DNA of 64,000 bases, taken from NCBI RefSeq assembly GCF_024758505.1, contig NZ_CP077970.1, positions 3,596,001 to 3,660,000 on the forward strand, in the 5' to 3' direction. Shown piece by piece: positions 13,160-26,242 of the stretch. The notes below the pieces were generated by a model, which was not told where the DNA came from, did no database searches, and saw only the letters and a program-made list of their open reading frames with translations. Positions within the stretch are counted from its first letter, which is position 1. The number at the start of each line of letters is the position of its first letter. This stretch comes from Bradyrhizobium arachidis. Its GTDB lineage: Bacteria; Pseudomonadota; Alphaproteobacteria; Rhizobiales; Xanthobacteraceae. A program made the translations under genes and the position numbers.

Positions 13160-13392
13160 TACTGCTTCGTACCGCCTCGTTTGAAAATGAGCGCTGCCTG
13201 AAACACGTCTTCAACGTCCGTCCGGACTTCAACGGCAACGTCTTGTCGCTCATCTATGGTTGCTAGGTCTTTGGCCAATCCCGCGAGCGTTTGGGCCGCT
13301 TCCACCTCAGCCTCTCGCTGGGTCTTGAACTCCAACCCCTCCTCATCGGGATAGAGGCCGGTGTTGTCCCGGATGTCGAAATAATACCGCAT
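13159..13392 (-). CDS. DUF6894-type small protein
   Basis: 77 residues starting MRYYFDIRDNTGLYPDEEGL. It then has REAEVEAAQTLAGLAKDLAT and a final strand region (VAVEVRTDVEDVFQAALIFK). It is the clearest of three DUF6894 members here. AAGGTGG lies 7 nt upstream of the ATG at 13392. It is transcribed divergently from recA, with the AGGNCAC pair element and the recA SOS box between them. Function unknown. Confidence 0.85.
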   Translation of the reverse strand: MRYYFDIRDNTGLYPDEEGLEFKTQREAEVEAAQTLAGLAKDLATIDERQDVAVEVRTDVEDVFQAALIFKRGGTKQ

Positions 13393-13446
13393 CGCGGAAC
13401 CACCTTGTTAGTAAGGCAAGCGGGGCCAAGGCGTTACGTTCCTAAC

Positions 13447-13486
13447 AAATTAGGCCACTCCCAAATTCAACTTAGGCCACTAGGGG
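13447..13486. repeat. AGGNCAC pair element, 22-bp spacing (locus 3)
   Basis: AGGCCAC at 13452-13458 and 13474-13480, exactly 22 bp apart, within a block similar to 12811-12848. It lies between the DUF6894 gene and the recA promoter. Confidence 0.65.
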
Positions 13487-13517
13487 TTAAAACAGGCCAG
13501 TACCGTCGGATCGAAAA

Positions 13518-13532
13518 GAACATATTGCGAAC
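13518..13532. promoter_or_regulatory. SOS (LexA) box of recA
   Basis: GAAC-ATATTGC-GAAC is the direct-repeat GAAC-N7-GAAC (GTTC-N7-GTTC on the other strand) known as the alphaproteobacterial LexA operator. It lies about 95 bp upstream of the recA start. A further GAAC follows at 13536. Confidence 0.85.
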
Positions 13533-13625
13533 CTGGAACAAATAGGGTACGGTGTTTTTATCGCCGGCCAGCTTCGCCAACCGTTTGTCCCCCTAGCGAA
13601 TCCCCGCCATAAGGAGCACCACCTA

Positions 13626-14714
<1,089 letters not shown>

Positions 14715-14955
14715 GGCCTAGCAAAATCAAGCTTCGCGAGGAGCGGGCGCTGAGGACGTTGAGTTGCCGACGTCATCAGTGCCCGTTTTCGTTTTGGGCG
14801 CCGCCGGACCAGGGGATATCCGGCTCCAGAGCCTCAGCGGCAACGATTTGCGTGCTGCTGCTTATTTCTCCCAACGCATCAATAGCTTCGCGGAGTTCAC
14901 ATCGCGCCGTGCCGGTTGTCACCGGCTACTGTGCATGGGGTTGTTTCGATGCTTT

Positions 14956-14981
14956 GACCTCCCCCCGGTCGGGGAGAGGTC
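14956..14981. terminator. hairpin between recA and gcvP
   Basis: GACCTC plus CCCC (14956-14965) pairs with GGGG and GAGGTC (14971-14981), with one bulged A and a 5-nt loop. It lies between the convergent 3' ends of recA and gcvP. There is no T-run. The rest of 14715-14997 shows no gene. Confidence 0.5.
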
Positions 14982-14997
14982 AATTACCTCTCGCGCT

Positions 14998-17865
14998 TCA
15001 CTCCGCCGCCTCCGCGTAGTCGCTCACCGGCGGGCAGGAGCACACCAGGTTGCGGTCGCCATAGACGTTGTCGACGCGGCCCACCGGGCACCAGTACTTG
15101 TCGGTACGCGAGACGCCGTCGGGGAAGCAGCCTTCGGCGCGGGTATAGGCGCGGGCCCAATTGTCGTCGGCGATGTCGTGCACCGTGTGCGGCGCATGGC
15201 GCAGCGGCGATGCGTCGATCTTGAAGCGGCCACCTTCGACCTCGGCGATCTCCTTGCGGATCGCGATCATGGCGTCGCAGAAGCGATCGAGCTCGGCCTT
15301 CGATTCCGACTCGGTCGGCTCGATCATCAGCGTGCCCGGCACCGGGAAGCTCATCGTTGGCGCGTGGAAGCCGTAGTCGATCAGGCGCTTTGCGATGTCG
15401 TCGACGGTGACACCGCTCGTCGCCTTGAGCGGGCGCGGATCGACGATGCATTCATGCGCGACGCGGCCCTTGGCGTTCTTGTAGAGCACCGGGAAGTGCG
15501 CCTCGAGCTTTGCCGCCACGTAGTTCGCATTGAGGATCGCGATCTCGGTCGCGCGCTTCAAGCCGTCGCCGCCCATCATCAAAATGTAGATGTAGGAGAT
15601 GGTCAGGATCGACGCCGAGCCGAACGGCGCGGCCGAGACCGGGCCGACCACCGTGTCCGGGTTGGTTGCGGGATGGCCGGGGAGGAACGGCGCAAGATGC
15701 GCCTTGACGCCGATCGGCCCCATGCCTGGGCCACCGCCGCCATGCGGGATGCAAAACGTCTTGTGCAGATTGAGATGGCTGACATCGGCGCCGTAGTCGC
15801 CGGGCCGCGCGAGACCGACTTGCGCATTCAGGTTGGCGCCATCGAGATAGACCTGGCCGCCATGGCTGTGGACGATATCGCAGATCTCGCTGATGTGCTC
15901 CTCGAACACGCCATGTGTCGAGGGATAGGTGATCATGACGGCGGCGAGGTCTTTCGAATGCTTCTCGGCCTTCGCGCGGAGATCATTCACGTCTGCGTCG
16001 CCGTTCTTCTCGCAGGCAACGACCACCACGTCCATGCCGACCATCGCGGCCGAGGCCGGGTTGGTGCCATGGGCAGAGGAGGGGATCAGGCAGATCTTGC
16101 GGTGGCCTTCCCCGCGCGCGATGTGATAGTCGCGGATCGCCAGCAGGCCGGCATATTCGCCCTGCGCGCCCGAGTTCGGCTGCAGCGAGATCGCGTCATA
16201 GCCGGTGATGTCGCACAGCCATTTTTCCAGCCGCGCGAACAGCGCGTGATAGCCTTTTGCCTGCTCGCGCGGAGCGAAGGGATGCAGTGAGCCGAACTCC
16301 GGCCAGGTCAGCGGCATCATCTCGGTCGTCGCGTTCAGCTTCATGGTGCAGGACCCCAGCGGGATCATCGCGCGGTCGAGCGCGAGGTCGCGATCGCTGA
16401 GTTTGCGCATGTAGCGCAGCATCTCGGTTTCCGAGCGGTGCGCATGGAACACCGGATGGGTCAGGAACGCGGTGGCGCGCTTCAGCGCGTCCGGCAACGC
16501 CTCGCGCGTGGTGGCGTCGATCTCGGCATAGGCGAGCTGCCCGCCGAAGGCGCGCCATACGGCCTCGACGGTGGCCGGTGTCGTGGTCTCGTCCAGCGCG
16601 ATGCGAAGGCCCGCGCCGCTGACGCCGAGATTGATCTTCGCGGCCAGCGCGCGCGCGACGATCTCCTCGCGCTTGGCGCCGGCGTCCACCGTCACCGTGT
16701 CGAAGAAGCTGTCGGACTGCGGTGCAAAGCCGAGCTTGCGCAGGCCGGCCGCCAGCACCGCCGTGCGGCGATGCACGGTGCGCGCGATCTGCGTCAGCCC
16801 CTCGGGGCCGTGATAGACCGCGTACATCGAGGCGATCACGGCGAGCAGCACCTGCGCGGTGCAGATGTTGGAGGTCGCCTTCTCGCGACGGATATGCTGC
16901 TCGCGGGTCTGCAGCGCCAGCCGATAGGCGGGCGCCCCGCGCGAATCCACTGACAGCCCGACGATCCGGCCGGGCAGCGAGCGCTTCAGCGCATCGCGCA
17001 CCGCCATATAGGCCGCGTGCGGGCCGCCATAGCCCATCGGCACGCCGAAACGCTGGGCGGAGCCGATCGCAATGTCAGCGCCGAGTTCGCCGGGCGAGGC
17101 GACCACCGTCAGCGCCAGCAGGTCGGCGGCAAGAATTGCCAGCGCGCCCTTGGCCTTCAGCGTCGCGATCGCGGCGCGCGGATCGCGCAAGGCGCCCGAG
17201 GATCCCGGATATTGCAGGAGGCCGCCGAGGACGTCCGCCTTCTCCAGATCGGTTGCGGGATCGCCGACGATCAGGGTCCAGCCGAGCGGCTCGGCGCGGG
17301 TGCGCAGCACGGCAAGTGTCTGCGGATGAACGTCCTTGTCGACGAAGAAGGCTTTTGCCTTCACCTGCGAGTGGCGCTCAGCGAGCGCCATCGCCTCTGC
17401 CGCCGCGGTGGCTTCATCGAGCAGCGAGGCATTGGCGACGTCGAGCCCGGTGAGGTCGCAGATCATGGTCTGGAAGTTGAACAGCGCCTCCAGCCGGCCC
17501 TGGCTGATCTCCGGCTGATACGGCGTATAGGCCGTATACCAGGCCGGGTTCTCAAGGATGTTGCGCTGGATCACCGCCGGCAAAATCGTGCCGGAATAGC
17601 CCTGGCCGATCAGCGAGGTGAAGACCTGGTTCTGGCTCGCAAGCTCTGCCATGTGCGCAATCGCCTCGGTCTCGCTCAGCGCCTTGCCGAGATCGAGCGG
17701 AGTAGCCTGCCGGATCGAGGCGGGCAGCGTTTCCGCCATCAGCGCATCGAGGCTTTTTGCGCCGACCGTTTCCAGCATCGCGGTCACGTCGCGCGAGGAG
17801 GGGCCGATATGGCGACGAACGAAGGAGGCGGCGGTATCGCCGTTGGATTTGCGTTGCGCGGTCAT
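14998..17865 (-). CDS. gcvP: glycine dehydrogenase (decarboxylating), P-protein
   Basis: 955 residues. The P-protein of the glycine cleavage system decarboxylates glycine with PLP and passes the aminomethyl group to lipoyl-GcvH. It is the full-length single-chain form, with an N-terminal half ([20 protein letters not shown]) and a C-terminal half that holds the PLP lysine in [20 protein letters not shown], near residue 700. GGAG 6 nt upstream selects the ATG at 17865 (MTAQRKSN); ATGs at 17880 and 17877 are alternatives. It begins 16 bp after the gcvH stop, so the order in the leftward operon is gcvT-gcvH-gcvP, all behind the riboswitch. Confidence 0.96.
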   Translation of the reverse strand: MTAQRKSNGDTAASFVRRHIGPSSRDVTAMLETVGAKSLDALMAETLPASIRQATPLDLGKALSETEAIAHMAELASQNQVFTSLIGQGYSGTILPAVIQRNILENPAWYTAYTPYQPEISQGRLEALFNFQTMICDLTGLDVANASLLDEATAAAEAMALAERHSQVKAKAFFVDKDVHPQTLAVLRTRAEPLGWTLIVGDPATDLEKADVLGGLLQYPGSSGALRDPRAAIATLKAKGALAILAADLLALTVVASPGELGADIAIGSAQRFGVPMGYGGPHAAYMAVRDALKRSLPGRIVGLSVDSRGAPAYRLALQTREQHIRREKATSNICTAQVLLAVIASMYAVYHGPEGLTQIARTVHRRTAVLAAGLRKLGFAPQSDSFFDTVTVDAGAKREEIVARALAAKINLGVSGAGLRIALDETTTPATVEAVWRAFGGQLAYAEIDATTREALPDALKRATAFLTHPVFHAHRSETEMLRYMRKLSDRDLALDRAMIPLGSCTMKLNATTEMMPLTWPEFGSLHPFAPREQAKGYHALFARLEKWLCDITGYDAISLQPNSGAQGEYAGLLAIRDYHIARGEGHRKICLIPSSAHGTNPASAAMVGMDVVVVACEKNGDADVNDLRAKAEKHSKDLAAVMITYPSTHGVFEEHISEICDIVHSHGGQVYLDGANLNAQVGLARPGDYGADVSHLNLHKTFCIPHGGGGPGMGPIGVKAHLAPFLPGHPATNPDTVVGPVSAAPFGSASILTISYIYILMMGGDGLKRATEIAILNANYVAAKLEAHFPVLYKNAKGRVAHECIVDPRPLKATSGVTVDDIAKRLIDYGFHAPTMSFPVPGTLMIEPTESESKAELDRFCDAMIAIRKEIAEVEGGRFKIDASPLRHAPHTVHDIADDNWARAYTRAEGCFPDGVSRTDKYWCPVGRVDNVYGDRNLVCSCPPVSDYAEAAE

Positions 17866-17881
17866 CGCTTGCTCCATCATC

Positions 17882-18256
17882 TCACGCCGTGTGCGCCTTG
17901 TAGGCGGCCTCATCCATGAGCCCGCCGAGCTCGCTCTTGTCTGCAATCTTGATCTTGAAGAACCAGGCCTTGTCGGCCGCATTCGAGTTCACCAGCGCCG
18001 GTTCATCGACCACCGCCTGGTTGACCTCGAGCACTTCGCCGGTAACAGGCGCGTAGACGTCGGAAGCGGCCTTGACCGATTCCACGACGGCAGCAGCTTC
18101 GGCCTTCTTCAGCGCGCGCCCGACCTTGGGCAGCTCGACGAACACGACGTCACCGAGCTGCGATTGCGCATAATCGGTGATGCCGACGGTCGCGACGTCG
18201 TCGTCGATAGCAAGCCATTCGTGGTCGGAGGTGTACAGCGTCGTGGTCATCGTCAT
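17882..18256 (-). CDS. gcvH: glycine cleavage system H protein
   Basis: 124 residues, the usual length. It is the lipoyl carrier that shuttles the aminomethyl group between GcvP, GcvT and lipoamide dehydrogenase. The lipoylation site is Lys62 in [20 protein letters not shown], and [20 protein letters not shown] is the family's opening. It starts 3 bp after the gcvT stop; an ATG two codons downstream (MTTTLYTS) is an alternative start. It is co-transcribed with gcvT and gcvP. Confidence 0.96.
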   Translation of the reverse strand: MTMTTTLYTSDHEWLAIDDDVATVGITDYAQSQLGDVVFVELPKVGRALKKAEAAAVVESVKAASDVYAPVTGEVLEVNQAVVDEPALVNSNAADKAWFFKIKIADKSELGGLMDEAAYKAHTA

Positions 18257-18259
18257 TCC

Positions 18260-19408
18260 TCAGCGTTTGTAGGTGTTCTTCACGAATGGCATGGCGGCGA
18301 TGGCGAGCGGCAGCCGCTGTCCGCGCACCTCTGCGTAAACGATCGTGCCGAGCGCGCTCAGGGCAGCAGGCACATAGCCCATCGCGACAGGCGCATTCAG
18401 GCTCGGGCCAAAACCGCCCGAGGTGACTTTTCCAATTGGCTCGCTCGCCGTCGTATCCGCAAACAGGGCCGCGCCTTCGCGCACGGGCGCGCGTCCCTCG
18501 GCCTTCAGGCCGACGCGGCGGCGCGCAGCGCCCCGGTCGAAATGGCCGAGGATTTTGTCGGCGCCGGGAAAGCCGCCGGCGCGCGCGCCGCCGGTGCGGC
18601 GGCTCTTCTGCACCGACCATTCCAGCGCAGCCTCGACCGGCGTGGTCGCGGTGTCGATGTCGTGGCCGTAGAGGCAAAGCCCGGCCTCGAGTCGCAGGCT
18701 GTCGCGCGCGCCGAGCCCGATCGGCAGCACGTCGCTGTCGGCCAGCAACGTCTTCGCCAGCCGTTCCGCATCGGCGGCGGGAACCGATATCTCAAAGCCG
18801 TCCTCGCCGGTGTAGCCGGAGCGCGAGACGAAGCAGTCAAGCCCATCAACCTTGCGCGGGCCGGCATCCATGAACTTCAGCGACGGGGTCTCTGGACACA
18901 ATTTCGCCAGCACCGCTTCCGCCTTCGGGCCCTGCAGCGCGATCAGCGCGCGGTCGCCAAGCGAATCGATGATGCAGTCATCGGAGAGGTGCGCGCGCAG
19001 ATGCGCCTCGTCCTCGGCCTTGCAGGCGGCGTTGACGACCAGGAACAGGTGATCGCCGAAATTGGCGACCATCAGATCGTCCAAAATCCCGCCGTCGGAA
19101 TTGGTGAATTGGGCATAGCGCTGCCGTCCCTGCGGGATCGCCACAATGTCCTGCGGCACCAGCCGTTCGAGCGCCTTGGCCGCATCCTCGATCCTCCCGG
19201 ATTTCGGCCGCAGCGCGATCTGGCCCATGTGGGACACATCGAACAGGCCGGCGGAAGCGCGGGTATGGAGGTGTTCTTTCAGGACACCGGCCGGGTATTG
19301 CACCGGCATTTCATAGCCCGCGAACGGCACCATCTTGCCGCCCAGGGATATGTGAAGGGCGTAGAGCGGGGTACGTCTGGGGGGATTTTGGTCGTCGCGC
19401 GCAAGCAT
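18260..19408 (-). CDS. gcvT: aminomethyltransferase (T-protein)
   Basis: 382 residues. It transfers the methylene group from aminomethyl-GcvH to tetrahydrofolate, releasing ammonia. Diagnostic segments are MVPFAGYEMPVQYPAGVLKE, SAGLFDVSHMGQ (the folate-site Asp region), RSGYTGEDGFEISVP and RDSLRLEAGLCLYGHD. The ATG at 19408 (MLARDDQNPPRRTPLYALH) is chosen because the longer frame runs into the riboswitch leader. It is first in the gcvTHP operon. The tandem glycine aptamer ends about 50 bp upstream. Confidence 0.95.
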   Translation of the reverse strand: MLARDDQNPPRRTPLYALHISLGGKMVPFAGYEMPVQYPAGVLKEHLHTRASAGLFDVSHMGQIALRPKSGRIEDAAKALERLVPQDIVAIPQGRQRYAQFTNSDGGILDDLMVANFGDHLFLVVNAACKAEDEAHLRAHLSDDCIIDSLGDRALIALQGPKAEAVLAKLCPETPSLKFMDAGPRKVDGLDCFVSRSGYTGEDGFEISVPAADAERLAKTLLADSDVLPIGLGARDSLRLEAGLCLYGHDIDTATTPVEAALEWSVQKSRRTGGARAGGFPGADKILGHFDRGAARRRVGLKAEGRAPVREGAALFADTTASEPIGKVTSGGFGPSLNAPVAMGYVPAALSALGTIVYAEVRGQRLPLAIAAMPFVKNTYKR

Positions 19409-19457
19409 CACAGGGGCCCTCGCGGTTCCCGAGGACGATCCCCGAGAAACCAGTCGA

Positions 19458-19632
19458 AGCCCCATCTGTCGCTGTGCCTGAGAGTATTATCCCGTCGGCG
19501 GACGCCTCACCGGGTCGAAACCCGAGGGCGCCTCTTTCCAGATGCTGTCAAAGCCACGCGGTCCTTTTGCCTGAGAGTTTCCGGGGCGGTTGCTCCTTCG
19601 GCGCCGGCAATAAAGCCGGTCTCTCCCGACGT
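19458..19632 (-). promoter_or_regulatory. tandem glycine riboswitch (gcvT leader)
   Basis: On the minus strand, two aptamers follow each other. The first has GGGAGAG (19628-19622), GCGCCGAAGGAGCAA and CTCTCAGGCAAAAGGAC. The second has GGAAAGAGGCGCCC, GGCGTCCGCCGA and ACTCTCAGGCACAGCGAC. CTCTCAGGCA is the conserved core of the glycine riboswitch, and its presence twice about 90 nt apart shows the tandem form. In other bacteria glycine binding turns on gcvTHP. Confidence 0.93.
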
Positions 19633-19859
19633 GGCCGTACGATACAAATAGGACAGAACCACGCCGCCGCCAAGCCTGTCAACGCGTCGCATCATCTATC
19701 AACTACCGATTACGCTGTTGCGGCAACCCTCTGATCTCCTTGCACAGTTTCTGGACAGCGCGGCCCGCAATGTCTAAAAGCCTTCTGCCCGCAGTGATCT
19801 GCCTTAATTCCCGGCTTGGGTGGCGTGTCGCGGGTCCAAGTACACCCGATTGGATGAAC
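19633..19859. promoter_or_regulatory. divergent promoter region, gcvT riboswitch leader / alaS
   Basis: This 227-bp stretch separates the start of the leftward riboswitch leader from the alaS start. It should hold both promoters. I found no convincing operator. In-frame codons upstream of alaS from 19740 lie here but lack family similarity. Confidence 0.4.
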
Positions 19860-22538
<2,679 letters not shown>

Positions 22539-22542
22539 GGCG

Positions 22543-23769
22543 GTGCGCCTCGTTCCCAGAGGACGCGGGCTCCGCGATCCCAATCTTCGGGATCGCCTCT
22601 ACGAACTCTTGGAGCACGATCCGCTGGCCTATTCGGCTGGGTCGCGCTTCATCCGGTTCATCATCGTCGTCATCGTGCTCGATGTGCTGGCGATGATCCT
22701 TGCCTCGGTGCCCGATATCGACGCGCGGTACGACGGGGTGTTCACGGCGGTCGCGGTGCTGTCGGCAATCGTGTTCGCTCTGGAATATGCTGCGCGACTC
22801 TGGACGGTCGCCGGCCACACGCAGCGCAACGCATCGGCATTGTCGGACCGGCTGTCCTATGTCTTTTCCGCGCTCGGCATCATCGACCTTCTCGCATTCC
22901 TCCCCGCAGCGATCGTGCTGGCCTCGGGGCGGCACGCGACGCTGGCTGCGCTCGGTGTGCTGCCGTTCTTCAAGCTGATCCGCTATTCGCCTGCGATGCG
23001 CTCGCTGCTTGCGGCCGTCCATGCCGAGCGGCGCGCCCTGATCGGCTGCATCGTCATCCTGATCGGCGTGGTCTTGACCTTCGCCTCGCTGCTCTACGCC
23101 ATCGAGCGCGACGTGCAGCCGGACAAGCTCGGGACGATCCCGCAGGCGATGTGGTGGGCGATCGTGACGCTCGGCACGGTCGGTTACGGCGACGTCGTGC
23201 CAGTCACGGCGCTCGGAAAATTCGTCTCGGTGTTCGCCATCATCTCGGGCTTTGCCATGATCGCGCTGCCGGTCGCGATCATCTCGAGTGCGTTCGCGGA
23301 GGAGGTGAGGCGGCGCGACTTCGTCGTCACTTGGGGCATGCTGGCGCGGGTGCCGCTGTTCTCGCACCTGAGCGCCTCGGAGATCGCCGACATCATGCGG
23401 TTGCTCAGGGCACGGACCATCGAGCAGGGCGAGATTCTGGTCCGGCGCGGCGATGCCGCCTCGTCGATGTATTTCATCACCGCGGGCGAGGTCGAGATCG
23501 AGCTGCCGAACCAGTGCGTCCGCCTCACCGACGGCACCTTCTTCGGCGAGATCGCGCTACTGCACAAGACCAAGCGCAGCGGCACCGTGAAGGCCACGCG
23601 GAAGACGCGACTGCTGATCCTGGACGCGCAGGATTTTCACGCGCTGATCGAACGTATGCCGACGCTGGCCGCTCACGTCCGCAAGACCGCGGAGGCGCGG
23701 CTGGGAGAAGGTGGCGATCTCGCGGCCGCGGAGCTGCAGCAGGCGGAGCGCGAAGTCGCGGACCGCTGA
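22543..23769 (+). CDS. cyclic-nucleotide-gated potassium channel (MlotiK1-like)
   Basis: 408 residues from a GTG 4 bp after the alaS stop. It has six membrane segments, with an S4-like helix carrying few charges (FFKLIRYSPAMRSLLAAVHA), so voltage sensing is probably weak. The potassium selectivity filter is TLGTVGYGDVVPVT around residue 212. The C-terminal cyclic-nucleotide-binding domain contains GEILVRRGDAASSMYFITAG and FFGEIALLHKTKRSGTVKA, where Glu and Arg/Ser contact the phosphate. It is closest in layout to the Mesorhizobium loti channel MlotiK1. It may be co-transcribed with alaS. Confidence 0.92.
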   Translation: MRLVPRGRGLRDPNLRDRLYELLEHDPLAYSAGSRFIRFIIVVIVLDVLAMILASVPDIDARYDGVFTAVAVLSAIVFALEYAARLWTVAGHTQRNASALSDRLSYVFSALGIIDLLAFLPAAIVLASGRHATLAALGVLPFFKLIRYSPAMRSLLAAVHAERRALIGCIVILIGVVLTFASLLYAIERDVQPDKLGTIPQAMWWAIVTLGTVGYGDVVPVTALGKFVSVFAIISGFAMIALPVAIISSAFAEEVRRRDFVVTWGMLARVPLFSHLSASEIADIMRLLRARTIEQGEILVRRGDAASSMYFITAGEVEIELPNQCVRLTDGTFFGEIALLHKTKRSGTVKATRKTRLLILDAQDFHALIERMPTLAAHVRKTAEARLGEGGDLAAAELQQAEREVADR

Positions 23770-23771
23770 AA

Positions 23772-24059
23772 CTATGTTGGATCGAGAAACGGCGCGACCA
23801 CCTCGCGCGTCTCCTTGCTCGGCACGACTGGCACGATCTCGAAGCTCATGCCCATGTCGCGGTTGTTGAGCAGGATCCATTCCTGGAGCAGCCGAAGGTC
23901 GTCGCACTCCATGAGCTGGAAGCAACGGTCGAAATTGGGCTCGATCCAGCTCCCGACATATTTGAGCCCCTCGGGAAACTTGATGCCGGGGTCGCGGACG
24001 CGCCGGTAGACCGGCAGCGGGTCGCGGTCTTTGAAGCGCTCGATCACCATGAAGAGCAT
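23772..24059 (-). CDS. DUF3303-type protein
   Basis: 95 residues starting MLFMVIERFKDRDPLPVYRR, with PEGLKYVGSWIEPNFDRCFQ and LMECDDLRLLQEWILLNNRD. This pattern fits DUF3303, a ferredoxin-like (dimeric alpha-beta barrel) fold. GGAGAT lies 7 nt upstream of the ATG. It ends 2 bp from the convergent channel gene stop. Function unknown; possibly a small-molecule-binding or monooxygenase-like fold. Confidence 0.8.
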   Translation of the reverse strand: MLFMVIERFKDRDPLPVYRRVRDPGIKFPEGLKYVGSWIEPNFDRCFQLMECDDLRLLQEWILLNNRDMGMSFEIVPVVPSKETREVVAPFLDPT

Positions 24060-24102
24060 CGTACGATCTCCGTCAGCCGGCGCCTCAGGCTACATCGCGC
24101 GC

Positions 24103-24606
24103 TCAGCCCTTGCGCAGGAAAATGTAGTCGGCGGAGTAGGGCGCGCTCTTGAATTCGCCGGCCTTGTCGCAAGCACCCTCGAGCTTGCCGCCATGGGTAT
24201 TGACGCGCTGGACGGTGGTGGCCGGCGTGAGCACACCACTGCCGCGGCGGGAGGCGACCTCGAGCTTCAGCCAGGGGATGTCGGCCGCCGTTGCGCCCGG
24301 CGCGTTGCCGATGGCCTTGCCGACCACGGCGCTGCCGTCGGCGTGCTCCCAATTGGGTCCGGCATAATGCCGGCCGATGGTCTTGCCGTCAGCGAGCAGG
24401 GTTGCGACTGGCTCGCGAAAGGCCCAGGCGAGCTTGCCGTCAGCGGCCGACTTGCACTCGTAAACCTGCGCGCCCTCGGCATGGACGCTGAGCACGACAG
24501 ACTCGCCGGGCGCGGCAATGGCGTCGGGGAGGGTCTCCGCGGCGCCGGCCGCCCCGATCGTGGCTGTAAGCAGCAGCAGGCAGGGGACGGCGAACTTGAT
24601 GGACAT
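24103..24606 (-). CDS. exported DUF3455-type protein
   Basis: 167 residues. The signal peptide (MSIKFAVPCLLLLTATIGAA, then GAAE) is followed by a DUF3455 domain: GAQVYECKSAADGKLAWAFR, GKTIGRHYAGPNWEHADGSA, and the closing TVQRVNTHGGKLEGACDKAG. Periplasmic or extracellular. GGAGA lies 6 nt upstream of the ATG at 24606, which fixes the start. The family's role is not established. It lies just downstream of the icd terminator and upstream of the DUF3303 gene on the same strand. Confidence 0.85.
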   Translation of the reverse strand: MSIKFAVPCLLLLTATIGAAGAAETLPDAIAAPGESVVLSVHAEGAQVYECKSAADGKLAWAFREPVATLLADGKTIGRHYAGPNWEHADGSAVVGKAIGNAPGATAADIPWLKLEVASRRGSGVLTPATTVQRVNTHGGKLEGACDKAGEFKSAPYSADYIFLRKG

Positions 24607-24635
24607 GATGGGTCTCCGCACAGCGTCAAAATAAA

Positions 24636-24659
24636 GGGCCGCGCCTCTAGGCGCGGCCC
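24636..24659 (-). terminator. intrinsic terminator of icd (minus strand)
   Basis: Perfect 10-bp stem GGGCCGCGCC (24636-24645) with 24650-24659 around a TCTA loop. On the minus strand it is followed by TTTATTTTG. It separates icd from the DUF3455 gene. Confidence 0.85.
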
Positions 24660-24702
24660 GTGATGATGTCCGACCGCAGTCGGGCGAAACTGCGGACGCC
24701 GC

Positions 24703-25917
24703 TTACTTCGCCAGCGCCGCGGTCAGGTTCTCCGAGACCTTGTCAAGGAAGCCGGTGGTCGACAGCCAACGCTGGTCGGCGCCGACGAGCAGCGCCAGGT
24801 CCTTGGTCATGTAGCCGGCTTCGACCGTATCGACGCAGACCTTCTCGAGCGTGTTCGCGAACGTCGCGAGCTCGGCATTGTTGTCGAGCTTGGCGCGGTG
24901 GGCGAGGCCACGGGTCCAGGCGAAGATCGACGCGATCGAGTTGGTCGAGGTCTCCTTGCCCTTCTGGTGCTCGCGGTAGTGGCGGGTCACCGTGCCGTGG
25001 GCGGCTTCGGCTTCCACCGTCTTGCCGTCGGGGGTGAGCAGCACCGAGGTCATCAGGCCGAGCGAGCCGTAGCCCTGCGCGACCGTGTCGGACTGCACGT
25101 CACCATCGTAGTTCTTACAGGCCCAGACATAGCCGCCGGACCATTTCAGCGCCGAGGCCACCATGTCGTCGATCAGGCGGTGCTCGTAGGTCAGGCCCTT
25201 GGCCTCGAATTCCTTCTTGAACTCGCGGTCGTAGATGTCCTGGAAGATGTCCTTAAAGCGGCCGTCATAGACTTTGAGGATGGTGTTCTTGGTCGAGAGA
25301 TAGACCGGATAGTTGCGCATCAGGCCGTAATTGAGCGAGGCGCGGGCGAAGTCGATGATGGAGTCATCGAGGTTGTACATCTCCATCGCGACGCCGGAGC
25401 CGGGGGCCTTGAAGACTTCCTTCTCGATCACGGTGCCGTCCTCGCCGACGAACTTCATCGACAGCGTGCCCTTGCCCGGGAATTTGAAGTCGGTAGCGCG
25501 GTATTGGTCGCCATAGGCGTGACGGCCGATGATGATCGGCTTGGTCCAGCCGGGGACGAGGCGCGGCACGTTCTTGCAGATGATCGGCTCGCGGAAGATC
25601 ACGCCGCCGAGGATGTTGCGGATGGTGCCGTTCGGCGACTTGTACATTTCCTTGAGGCCGAACTCCTTCACCCGGGCCTCGTCCGGGGTGATGGTGGCGC
25701 ACTTGACGCCGACACCGACCTTCTTGATGGCGTTGGCGGCGTCCACGGTGACCTGATCGCCGGTCTTGTCGCGGTACTCCATCCCCAGGTCGAAATACAT
25801 CAAGTTGATGTCCAGATACGGATAGATCAGCTTGTCCTTGATGTACTGCCAGATGATCCGGGTCATCTCGTCGCCATCGAGCTCGACGACGGGGTTGGTC
25901 ACCTTGATTTTTGCCAT
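24703..25917 (-). CDS. icd: NADP-dependent isocitrate dehydrogenase
   Basis: 404 residues, the eukaryote-like dimeric class usual in alphaproteobacteria. It oxidatively decarboxylates isocitrate to 2-oxoglutarate in the TCA cycle. Motifs: [40 protein letters not shown] (substrate serine region), [24 protein letters not shown] metal-binding aspartates (seen as [20 protein letters not shown]) and [21 protein letters not shown] strong terminator follows. The promoter lies in the 325-bp divergent gap. Confidence 0.97.
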   Translation of the reverse strand: MAKIKVTNPVVELDGDEMTRIIWQYIKDKLIYPYLDINLMYFDLGMEYRDKTGDQVTVDAANAIKKVGVGVKCATITPDEARVKEFGLKEMYKSPNGTIRNILGGVIFREPIICKNVPRLVPGWTKPIIIGRHAYGDQYRATDFKFPGKGTLSMKFVGEDGTVIEKEVFKAPGSGVAMEMYNLDDSIIDFARASLNYGLMRNYPVYLSTKNTILKVYDGRFKDIFQDIYDREFKKEFEAKGLTYEHRLIDDMVASALKWSGGYVWACKNYDGDVQSDTVAQGYGSLGLMTSVLLTPDGKTVEAEAAHGTVTRHYREHQKGKETSTNSIASIFAWTRGLAHRAKLDNNAELATFANTLEKVCVDTVEAGYMTKDLALLVGADQRWLSTTGFLDKVSENLTAALAK

Positions 25918-26242
25918 GATCGGGAAAGCCCTCTTGGGAACGCGCCTGCGGCGGGAACGGAATTGATTGCCGCCTCATAGCACTGCCCAACGGCGGGCGA
26001 AAGCCAAGTGATTATGCACTTTTAGCCGATCCTGCATCCGCAGATGGGAGGCGGCCGCAAGCTCCAGCCGGCCTCGCCTTGAAGTTTCGGACGAGAGTCA
26101 AAAGCCGATTCTAACCCGTTATTTCGCTTGAGAATTTCTCCGGGACAGGCAAACGAGGCGTCACGGGCGGGCATGCCTGCTTGAATCAATTCCCAAGACG
26201 GCCCGAACAAGGCCTTGAGAACGAGCGTGAAAGCGAAGCGAG
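25918..26242. promoter_or_regulatory. divergent promoter region, icd / TrmJ-DUF559 gene
   Basis: 325 bp with no supported gene. It includes comparatively AT-rich stretches (such as around 26090-26140) and must carry both promoters. No operator recognised. Confidence 0.4.

Noticed and set aside
8927..13392. integron cassette array
   Set aside because: Small genes with shared 3' hairpins suggest attC-like sites, but the hairpins are short (22 bp), contain the stop codon, lack the attC core bases at the right spacing, the genes point both ways and no integrase is visible.
14764..16290. 508-codon plus-strand frame opposite gcvP
   Set aside because: Shadow of gcvP; Arg/Asp/Ala-rich without motifs.
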